A program made the translations under genes and the position numbers. Shown here in pieces: positions 1 to 5,706 of a stretch of DNA of 64,000 bases. The stretch covers positions 1-64,000 of the forward strand of contig CAMWKZ010000005.1 in the NCBI GenBank assembly GCA_947174945.1, written 5' to 3'. This stretch comes from an uncultured Prevotellaceae bacterium (lineage in GTDB: Bacteria > Bacteroidota > Bacteroidia > Bacteroidales > Bacteroidaceae). The notes under the pieces are model-generated. The model was not told the DNA's origin and ran no database searches. It saw nothing but the letters and a program-made list of their open reading frames with translations. How positions within the stretch are numbered: position 1 is the stretch's first letter; each line of letters opens with the position of its first letter.

Positions 1-1
1 C

Positions 2-55
2 TCCCCCTATATTGTAGTCCCCCTTATATAGGGGGGACGGAAATATATAGGGGGA
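2..55. repeat. Nested C/G-tract hairpins at the left edge
   Basis: TCCCCCTATAT at 2-12 is complementary to ATATAGGGGGA at 45-55. Inside it GTCCCCC at 17-23 pairs with GGGGGAC at 32-38. The block is cut by or close to the window edge, so its full extent is unknown. It could be the transcription terminator of an upstream gene or a repeat element. No coding is seen here. Confidence 0.5.
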
Positions 56-92
56 CAGGAGGCTTCGATGGGGGTGGCTCAGTCCCGACCAG

Positions 93-203
93 CCCTGCAC
101 TGTATGCCGACCCGCTCCGCACCATGTCCCGATGCCGTCCGCACCATGCGCCGATGCGCTCCGTACCATACGCCGACAGGCTCCGCATCGTATGCGCAGC
201 CTG
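93..203. repeat. Tandem array of five degenerate 22-nt units
   Basis: Five units with an exact 22-base period start at 93, 115, 137, 159 and 181. The core reads CTCCGCACCATG followed by (C/T)GCCGA and a variable end. The same unit, with the same period, recurs three times at 48433-48497, so this is a dispersed family rather than a local accident. There is no open frame here, and the rest of 1-293 contains nothing else recognisable. Function unknown. Confidence 0.65.
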
Positions 204-293
204 CCTAACGCCATTGGCAAAACTATCGAAACAAAATGTTCATTGGATGTGAATTTTTAATCCTCTCGTAGAGAGATTCTTGATTATTTGTTG

Positions 294-301
294 TATCTTT
301 G
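294..301 (+). promoter_or_regulatory. Promoter -7 element of the R-M operon
   Basis: TATCTTTG matches the Bacteroidota -7 consensus TAnnTTTG and is followed by CA. It lies 27 bases before the ATG at 329. No clear TTTG box was found at the usual distance upstream. A TTG at 299 is part of this element, which is why it was not taken as the methylase start. Confidence 0.6.
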
Positions 302-328
302 CACTTGAATAGCGAATGCAGAGATGTT

Positions 329-1246
329 ATGAACGGATTAGTACCACATATCGTGCAGTATCAAGGGTCGAAGCGAATCCTTGCGCCACAGATACTCCGT
401 TATATGCCACGCCAATTTGAACGTTTAGTAGAGCCTTTTGCCGGTATGGCAGCCATTACTATTGCGGTGGCACGACAGGACAGGGCCGACCGATATGTGG
501 TCAACGACCTGAATACGCCACTGGTGCGAGTGTTGCAGTCTGCCATTGAAACGCCGTCGAAGCTGGTGGACGACTATGCCAAAGTGTGGAACGAGCAGTT
601 TGCTTACGAGCAAGGTTGCGTAGAGCATTTCTACAAAGTGCGCAAAGACTTTAATGATGGCGACCAGTCGGCAGCCAACATGCTGTATTTGCTGGCTCGT
701 TGCGTAAAAGGGGCTGTGCGCTATGGGTCGAATGGGCTGTTTAACCAGTCGCCCGACAAGCGACGCAACGGTACGTCTCCCAAGACACTGAAGTCAAACG
801 TGGATGCCATATCCTACTATCTGAAAGGTCGCACGGAGTTTCTGTCAACGGACTATCGGGAGGTGTTAGACATGGCGCGTCCGGGGGATATTGTCTACAT
901 GGACCCGCCATATCAAGGCGTTTCCAACGTGCGCGACACTCGTTACTATTCGGGCATCGACTATGCCGACTTTATGGATGCCATCGACCGGCTGAACCGT
1001 CGGGGGGTGGATTTCCTTATCAGCTACGACGGCAAATGTGGCGACAAACAATATGGAGAAGACTTGCCAGAAGACTTGGGCTTACATAAAATACTGCTAC
1101 GGGCAGGTCTGTCGAGCCAAAGTCTGTTGCTGGGCAGAAAGGAAGTCACTTACGAGGCTCTTTATATCAGCCGCGGACTGCAGAGGCTATGCCCCGAAGC
1201 CCAACAGACAATGGAGTATTCACTTTTCGACACGATAGCCGTATGA
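329..1246 (+). CDS. D12-class DNA adenine N6-methyltransferase
   Basis: Transfers a methyl group from S-adenosylmethionine to adenine in a short DNA target, protecting the chromosome from the partner nuclease. The N terminus has the SAM-binding loop YQGSK at residues 11-15 (motif I of the Dam/D12 family) and the catalytic DPPY at 192-195, with the spacing of the class alpha MethyltransfD12 group; about 305 residues is a normal length. I chose ATG 329 because an upstream TTG in frame lies inside the promoter box. The stop overlaps the next start in ATGA, so it is translationally coupled to the HNH nuclease gene. An orphan Dam is less likely given the coupled nuclease. Target sequence cannot be read from here. 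Confidence 0.88.
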   Translation: MNGLVPHIVQYQGSKRILAPQILRYMPRQFERLVEPFAGMAAITIAVARQDRADRYVVNDLNTPLVRVLQSAIETPSKLVDDYAKVWNEQFAYEQGCVEHFYKVRKDFNDGDQSAANMLYLLARCVKGAVRYGSNGLFNQSPDKRRNGTSPKTLKSNVDAISYYLKGRTEFLSTDYREVLDMARPGDIVYMDPPYQGVSNVRDTRYYSGIDYADFMDAIDRLNRRGVDFLISYDGKCGDKQYGEDLPEDLGLHKILLRAGLSSQSLLLGRKEVTYEALYISRGLQRLCPEAQQTMEYSLFDTIAV

Positions 1247-1953
1247 CCCCAAAACTGCCCAAGGAATTTCTTGCCAAGCTGGATGCCGTAACAGCCAAGC
1301 GACCTAAAACCGTTATTCAGCAGATACTGAAGAATGGCTATGTGACTACGGAGGAACTGAAGAACCTCGGTTACGAACACGCCCCTCGTGCTGCCCGGGA
1401 TGTCCGTGAGCTGGGAATCCCTCTGGAAACCTTTCGTGTGAAAGATTCAAACGGGCGGCCCATTGCGGCCTATCGCTTTGGTGACCCAACAAAGGCAGAG
1501 GACAGAATATCTAAAGCGGCAGGGCGCACGGTGCTTACCAATGCCTTGAAGAAAGCCCTTGTCGAGAGATACGGCTCGAAGTGTTTCATCTATCTGCAAC
1601 CAATGGAGGAGCGTTTGTTGCAGGTTGACCATCGTGTGCCGTATGAGATAGGGGGCGAACAGGACGAGAAGGACATTGACTGCTACATGCTGCTAAGCCC
1701 TTCGGCCAATCGTGCTAAGTCGTGGACGTGTGAGCATTGCCCAAACTGGAATCGCAAGGATGTTGCATTTTGTGTTCGCTGTTTCTGGGCGCATCCCGAG
1801 AAGTACACCCATATAGCAGGACAGGAGCAGCGCCAGCTTGTCATCACCTTTACGGGTGATGAGATTGAGGACTACAATCGCTTGATAGCCCTTGTCGGGG
1901 CAGAGAAGGCCGAACAGGTCATCAAGGAGATGATAGGCAAATACGTTAAATAG
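1243..1953 (+). CDS. HNH-type restriction endonuclease with RanBP2-like zinc finger
   Basis: Probable type II restriction enzyme paired with the preceding methylase. Residues 1-80 look like a winged-helix DNA-binding region (TAKRPKTVIQQILKNGYVTT...). An HNH core follows with D129-H130 in QVDHRVPYEIGGE and an NRAK segment near residue 157. Immediately after comes W161-x-C163-x2-C166-x3-N170-x6-C177-x2-C180, an exact match to the RanBP2 zinc-finger pattern. The start at 1243 overlaps the methylase stop (ATGA); an earlier in-frame ATG at 1189 would add 18 residues inside the methylase gene and is less likely. Expression after the methylase fits the need to protect DNA first. Specificity unknown; a homing-type HNH enzyme is a weaker alternative. 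Confidence 0.78.
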   Translation: MTPKLPKEFLAKLDAVTAKRPKTVIQQILKNGYVTTEELKNLGYEHAPRAARDVRELGIPLETFRVKDSNGRPIAAYRFGDPTKAEDRISKAAGRTVLTNALKKALVERYGSKCFIYLQPMEERLLQVDHRVPYEIGGEQDEKDIDCYMLLSPSANRAKSWTCEHCPNWNRKDVAFCVRCFWAHPEKYTHIAGQEQRQLVITFTGDEIEDYNRLIALVGAEKAEQVIKEMIGKYVK

Positions 1954-1970
1954 GCTATGTACTGAATGAA

Positions 1971-2004
1971 AAAGCGGGCTGAAACTGATGTTTCAGCCCG
2001 CTTT
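1971..2004. terminator. Bidirectional rho-independent terminator
   Basis: A perfect 15-bp stem, AAAGCGGGCTGAAAC at 1971-1985 and its complement at 1990-2004, closes a 4-base loop. A-rich sequence on the left and T-rich on the right let it serve both the R-M operon and the leftward tRNA-Cys unit. Confidence 0.85.
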
Positions 2005-2011
2005 GCTATTG

Positions 2012-2083
2012 AGGTGCCTGGCGGATTCGAACCGCCGTAGACGGTTTTGCAGACCGTTGACTAAGCCACTCATCCAAGGCACC
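2012..2083 (-). tRNA. tRNA-Cys (GCA)
   Basis: Reading the minus strand, the acceptor stem GGTGCCT/AGGCACC pairs fully. The anticodon stem ACGGT/ACCGT holds the loop CTGCAAA with anticodon GCA, the T loop is TTCGAAT, and the discriminator base is U, as expected for cysteine. CCA is not encoded. It lies just downstream of the lipid kinase and FeoB-associated genes on the same strand. Confidence 0.93.
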
Positions 2084-2110
2084 TTGTCTTACTTAGCGGG
2101 TGCAAAGGTA

Positions 2111-2263
2111 CTACTTTTCTTTTGAATGACCAAATTTTTGGCAGTTTTTTTTCAGTTCGCAGTCCTTGCAGGGGTCAGTGTCGCCCTTTAGGACGCTGAT
2201 GATGCGCACCGAGGCATAGGCAACGGCGGCTATGAGGATGATGAAAACGAGGGTCGTCTGCAT
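2111..2263 (-). CDS. FeoB-associated Cys-rich membrane protein (50 residues)
   Basis: A short protein: MQTTLVFIILIAAVAYASVR forms one N-terminal membrane helix, followed by a cytoplasmic tail with CKDC, then CQK (three cysteines). This is the layout of the small FeoB-associated Cys-rich membrane proteins that usually sit beside the ferrous iron transporter feoB. No feoB is in the window; the gene follows the lipid kinase by 25 bases on the same strand and precedes tRNA-Cys. A role in Fe(II) uptake is an inference from the family; an orphan copy could have another metal-linked job. Confidence 0.75.
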   Translation of the reverse strand: MQTTLVFIILIAAVAYASVRIISVLKGDTDPCKDCELKKNCQKFGHSKEK

Positions 2264-2288
2264 GGTGTGGCGGGCTTTAGGGTAGGGG

Positions 2289-3335
2289 TCAGGAGCGCAG
2301 CATACGCAACAGCACCTTGTTGATGGCCTGAATCTTGCGACCGCCCTTCTCTAAATCGTCGCGCAAGTCTTCGCGTACATTATTTATATTATTAAAGAAG
2401 TCGCTGAAGGCATTGAGTATCTGGCTGGGCTGCGCCTTGTCCTCAGTGGCATTGGGGTTGGTGATGATGCGGATGCCCAGATGCTCAATGCTGACGTCAA
2501 TGTCCGTACCCGTCATGATAGGGTCGCCGTCGTAGTGGATAGCACCGGGCTGTGAGCGGCGGATGTGGATGGAACGTGCGCGGAAGGTCTTGATTTTCGA
2601 GTTTGTTCCCAGCGTCTTCATAAACAGGCTGGCTGCAATCTGGGGAGCCTCCAGTGCATCGAACGGCTCCATGATGATGACGTCCATCTGTCCGTCCTTC
2701 ATGGTTGCCCCCGGTGCAATATAGGCATTGTTGCCATACTGCGATGCGTTGGCACAGGCTATGAGGAATGCGCGGTGGCACGTCGTGCCGTTCTCGTCCA
2801 CTATCTCGTAAGTCTCAGGACGGTATCTCAGCCCTTCCTTCAGCACATTCTCGATGTAGGTGATGGGCCCCCGCTTGCCAGCCTCGGCAAACTTGAGCGA
2901 GATAAAGGCATCGAACCCCATGCCGCAGGTGCAGAAGAAGGGCAGCCCGTTGATAAGACCATAGTCGAAGGACTCGATGCGGCACTCGTTGATAAGCTGC
3001 AGCGCCTTGCGCTGGTCGATGGGGATGCAGAGGTGGCGGGCCAGTCCGTTGCCCGAGCCACAGGGGATGATGCCCAGTGCCGTCTGGGTGTGTACCAGCG
3101 ACCGGGCCACCTCGTTGACGGTGCCGTCGCCCCCGACAGCCACCACGATGTCAGTGCCGTCGGCAGCCCGCTGGCGTGCAATCTCGGCAGCATGACCGGC
3201 ATACTCGGTAAAGCACAGCTCAGCATCGAACCGTGAGTGGTCAAGTTGCTGGCTGATGAGCTGGGGCAGCTCGTCCTTTTTCTGCGTGCCCGCTCTGGGA
3301 TTGATGACGAATGTTATGCGTTTCTTCGTGTCCAT
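2289..3335 (-). CDS. Diacylglycerol/sphingoid-type lipid kinase (DagK/YegS family)
   Basis: ATP-dependent kinase that phosphorylates the hydroxyl of a lipid at the inner membrane. The catalytic domain shows INPRAGTQKK near the start, GGDGTVNEVA around residue 67 and PCGSGNGLARHL around 95-106, all hallmarks of the DAGK catalytic family. A second beta domain follows with CGMGFDAFIS. The C-terminal 55 residues are an extra charged helical tail beyond the usual family length of about 300. It is transcribed divergently from serine palmitoyltransferase, which suggests that a sphingoid base or ceramide may be the substrate, but diacylglycerol is equally possible from sequence alone. Confidence 0.85.
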   Translation of the reverse strand: MDTKKRITFVINPRAGTQKKDELPQLISQQLDHSRFDAELCFTEYAGHAAEIARQRAADGTDIVVAVGGDGTVNEVARSLVHTQTALGIIPCGSGNGLARHLCIPIDQRKALQLINECRIESFDYGLINGLPFFCTCGMGFDAFISLKFAEAGKRGPITYIENVLKEGLRYRPETYEIVDENGTTCHRAFLIACANASQYGNNAYIAPGATMKDGQMDVIIMEPFDALEAPQIAASLFMKTLGTNSKIKTFRARSIHIRRSQPGAIHYDGDPIMTGTDIDVSIEHLGIRIITNPNATEDKAQPSQILNAFSDFFNNINNVREDLRDDLEKGGRKIQAINKVLLRMLRS

Positions 3336-3342
3336 CTTGTTG

Positions 3343-3350
3343 CAAAATTA
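3343..3350 (-). promoter_or_regulatory. Promoter -7 element of the lipid kinase gene
   Basis: The minus strand reads TAATTTTG, then C, and ends 7 bases before the ATG at 3335. The predicted transcript leader is therefore extremely short. No good -33 TTTG was seen upstream. Confidence 0.5.
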
Positions 3351-3421
3351 CAAAAAACAGTTGAAAAAGCCTGCTTGAAGTAAATAAAATTGTGCCTAAA
3401 AGGTGAATTATGTGATTTTTC

Positions 3422-3453
3422 TTGCACTATTTGGATAAAAATGTGTAACTTTG
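3422..3453 (+). promoter_or_regulatory. Promoter of serine palmitoyltransferase gene
   Basis: TTG at 3422-3424, a 21-base gap, then TAACTTTG at 3446-3453 matches the Bacteroidota promoter. Transcription would begin near 3460, giving a leader of about 37 bases before the ATG at 3497. Confidence 0.65.
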
Positions 3454-3496
3454 CAGGCGGTTTTTAACTAATAGCTTTGCTATACCTATTATTATT

Positions 3497-4684
3497 ATGG
3501 GACAATTACAAGATAAGTACAAGCATTACCGCGAGCCTCAGAAGTTCATGGAGGCTGGCGTATATCCTTATTTCCGTGCAATCACCGGTAAGCAGGGAAC
3601 AGAAGTTGAAATGGGTGGCCATAAGGTGCTGATGTTCGGTTCGAATGCCTATACGGGTCTGACGGGCGACCAGCGAATCATTGACGCTGCCAAGCGGGCA
3701 CTCGACCAGTACGGTTCGGGATGTGCCGGTAGCCGGTTCCTGAATGGTACGCTCGATTTGCACGTCCAGCTGGAAAAGGAAATCTCTGAGTTTATCCATA
3801 AGGACGACTGTCTCTGTTTCTCAACGGGATTCTCCGTCAATCAGGGTGTGCTGGCAATGGTGGTAGGCAAGGACGACTACATCATCTGCGACGACCGCGA
3901 CCATGCGTCTATCGTGGATGGCCGCCGTCTGTCGTTTGCCCGTCAGCTGCACTACAAGCACAACGACATGGAGGACTTGGAGCGCGTGCTGCAGAAGCTG
4001 CCCCACGATGCCATCAAGCTGATTGTGGTTGACGGTGTGTTCTCAATGGAGGGCGACTTGGCCAAGCTGCCCGAGATTGTAGAGCTGAAGCATAAGTACA
4101 ACTGCTCCATCATGGTGGACGAGGCCCACGGCCTTGGCGTGTTCGGCAAGCAGGGCCGCGGTGTTTGCGACCACTTCGGACTGACTGACGAGGTTGACCT
4201 GATAATGGGCACCTTCTCGAAGTCGCTGGCCTCGATAGGCGGTTTCATCGCTGCCGACAGCGACACCATCAACTTCCTGCGCCATACGTGCCGCACCTAT
4301 ATCTTCTCGGCATCCAATACGCCCGCAGCCACTGCCGCTGCCTTGGAGGCGCTGCACATCCTGCAGCAGGAGCCTGAGCGCATCGAAGCCCTGTGGAAGG
4401 TAACGAAGTATGCGCTGAAGCGTTTCAGCGAGGAAGGCTTTGAGATTGGCGACACGGAGAGCCCTATCATCCCGCTGTATGTGCGTGACGTACAGAAGAC
4501 GTTCTTAGTGACGGCTCTGGCTTTCAATGCCGGCGTGTTCATCAACCCTGTTATTCCGCCAGCCTGTGCTCCGCAGGACACACTGGTGCGCTACGCTCTG
4601 ATGGCTACGCACACCGAGGAGCAAGTGGAACGCTCGGTGAAGGCATTGAAGAAGATATTCGTCGAACAGGGAATAATCAAGTAA
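3497..4684 (+). CDS. spt: Serine palmitoyltransferase (PLP-dependent alpha-oxoamine synthase)
   Basis: Condenses L-serine with a fatty acyl-CoA to 3-ketosphinganine, the first step of sphingolipid synthesis, in the cytosol. The 395-residue protein has the alpha-oxoamine synthase fold: GSGCAGSRFLNG near residue 75, DRDHASIVDG near 135, DEAHGLGVFG near 210 and the PLP lysine K242 in FSKSLASIGG. Bacteroidales make sphingolipids, and this family member there is normally Spt. The closest alternatives are 8-amino-7-oxononanoate synthase (BioF) and glycine C-acetyltransferase (Kbl). No biotin or threonine genes are adjacent, whereas a divergent lipid kinase is, favouring the lipid role. ATG 3497 follows directly on a leader with its own promoter. 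Confidence 0.82.
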   Translation: MGQLQDKYKHYREPQKFMEAGVYPYFRAITGKQGTEVEMGGHKVLMFGSNAYTGLTGDQRIIDAAKRALDQYGSGCAGSRFLNGTLDLHVQLEKEISEFIHKDDCLCFSTGFSVNQGVLAMVVGKDDYIICDDRDHASIVDGRRLSFARQLHYKHNDMEDLERVLQKLPHDAIKLIVVDGVFSMEGDLAKLPEIVELKHKYNCSIMVDEAHGLGVFGKQGRGVCDHFGLTDEVDLIMGTFSKSLASIGGFIAADSDTINFLRHTCRTYIFSASNTPAATAAALEALHILQQEPERIEALWKVTKYALKRFSEEGFEIGDTESPIIPLYVRDVQKTFLVTALAFNAGVFINPVIPPACAPQDTLVRYALMATHTEEQVERSVKALKKIFVEQGIIK

Positions 4685-4699
4685 ATAATTGCGGAAAAA

Positions 4700-4731
4700 T
4701 TTGCAAGGGTCGCAGAAATTGCGTACCTTTG
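4700..4731 (+). promoter_or_regulatory. Promoter of tRNA-Pro
   Basis: TTTG at 4700-4703, exactly 20 bases, then TACCTTTG at 4724-4731: a textbook Bacteroidota promoter. The tRNA begins 19 bases further on. Confidence 0.8.
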
Positions 4732-4749
4732 CAACCGCTTTCAAGGCAA

Positions 4750-4825
4750 CGAGGTGTAGCGCAGTTGGTAGCGTTCCTGGTTTGGGACCAGGCTGTCGCA
4801 GGTTCGAGTCCTGTCACCTCGACCA
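4750..4825 (+). tRNA. tRNA-Pro (TGG)
   Basis: Acceptor stem CGAGGTG/CACCTCG, anticodon stem CCTGG/CCAGG with loop TTTGGGA giving anticodon TGG, and T loop TTCGAGT. The discriminator A is followed by an encoded CCA at 4823-4825. It is transcribed alone from its own promoter and followed by a terminator. Confidence 0.95.
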
Positions 4826-4834
4826 TACATAGGG

Positions 4835-4865
4835 AAATCGCTAACTCCAGAAGAGTTAGCGATTT
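4835..4865. terminator. Terminator between tRNA-Pro and the HAD gene
   Basis: A 13-bp stem, AAATCGCTAACTC at 4835-4847 and its complement at 4853-4865, with a 5-base loop. It is symmetric (A run before, T run after), so it can end both the tRNA transcript and the convergent HAD phosphatase transcript. Confidence 0.8.
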
Positions 4866-4873
4866 TCGTTATC

Positions 4874-5518
4874 TTATAGCAGTTTCTGCATATCGTCGAT
4901 GATGGAATCAGGGCGGGCATCGTCCAGCTGCTGGGGCGTGGCATTGCCATAAGTGACGGCACACGTGCGAGCTCCAGCGTTACGGCCCATCAGGATGTCA
5001 ACGGGCATATCGCCCACCACCAATGCCTCGTCGGGACGGAAGCCCAGTGCGCGGAGCGTCACGAGGACGGGCTCAGCCTCAGGTTTTGGCTTTTCCACGT
5101 CGTCGCCTCCCACAATGTAGCTGATGTAGTCGCTGATGCCTAATTCCTGCGTCAGTTCATGGAGCGATGCCGATGTGCGTGACGAGGCAATGGTGAGTGT
5201 CAGCCCCTGCTGTTTCAGTGCCTTGAGTGTCTCGCGGACGTGGGGGAAAAGCACGGGCGGGTACAGCTTCTTGTTCTCGTTGAACAGTCGTTGATAGGTC
5301 GTTGCGCACGCATCAACCTGTTCGTTGGTAAGAGTGGGGCAGAGTGCGCGGAAGCAGTTTTTCAGCGTCAGCCCAATGGTAGCCATGCTTTCCTGCTCGG
5401 TGGGAACGGGCAGCTGCAGTTCGCGCATGGTTTGCTGTTGCGTCTTGACGATGGCCTGCCGTGTGTCGGCCAGTGTTCCGTCGAAGTCGAAGATGATGAT
5501 TTTAGTGTTCATGTTCAT
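4874..5518 (-). CDS. HAD-superfamily phosphatase, phosphoglycolate phosphatase-like
   Basis: Hydrolyses a small phosphate monoester through an aspartyl-phosphate intermediate. Motif I is DFDGTLADT at residues 10-18, motif II IASSRTS near 105-115, motif III the KPKPEAEP lysine near 145 and motif IV GDMPVDILMGRNAGA near 168-182. A helical cap lies between motifs I and II, so this is subclass IA, like Gph and PgmB enzymes. The 214-residue length is typical. The minus-strand promoter is at 5544-5551. It stands alone between tRNA-Pro and the divergent regulator, so context does not give the substrate. Confidence 0.82.
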   Translation of the reverse strand: MNMNTKIIIFDFDGTLADTRQAIVKTQQQTMRELQLPVPTEQESMATIGLTLKNCFRALCPTLTNEQVDACATTYQRLFNENKKLYPPVLFPHVRETLKALKQQGLTLTIASSRTSASLHELTQELGISDYISYIVGGDDVEKPKPEAEPVLVTLRALGFRPDEALVVGDMPVDILMGRNAGARTCAVTYGNATPQQLDDARPDSIIDDMQKLL

Positions 5519-5543
5519 AGGAATCCTTTATATTTTTCGGCCA

Positions 5544-5551
5544 CAAAGGTA
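5544..5551 (-). promoter_or_regulatory. Promoter -7 element of the HAD phosphatase gene
   Basis: The minus strand reads TACCTTTG. The predicted start of transcription is about 20 bases before the ATG at 5518. Confidence 0.55.
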
Positions 5552-5645
5552 CGGAAACTTTCTGTGAATCATACCGAAGTAGGCCAAAGATTTCGGGTGG
5601 AATAGCGTTATTTTTAGGGGTTTCACGCATAATTATGCGCTAAAA

Positions 5646-5677
5646 TTTGGCAGATAGAGGCATTTTGCGTACCTTTG
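5646..5677 (+). promoter_or_regulatory. Promoter of the propeller/AraC regulator gene
   Basis: TTTG at 5646-5649, 20 bases, then TACCTTTG at 5670-5677. It lies 29 bases ahead of the ATG at 5707. Confidence 0.75.
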
Positions 5678-5706
5678 CAAAGAATAATCAACCAATAACC
5701 TAAGGT

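Noticed and set aside
93..203. 22-nt period repeats considered as CRISPR
   Set aside because: Units are contiguous and degenerate, without spacers.
299..328. TTG as an alternative start of the methylase
   Set aside because: The TTG is part of the -7 promoter element; ATG 329 gives the normal family start. The same reasoning excluded TTG starts at 9390 and 11375.
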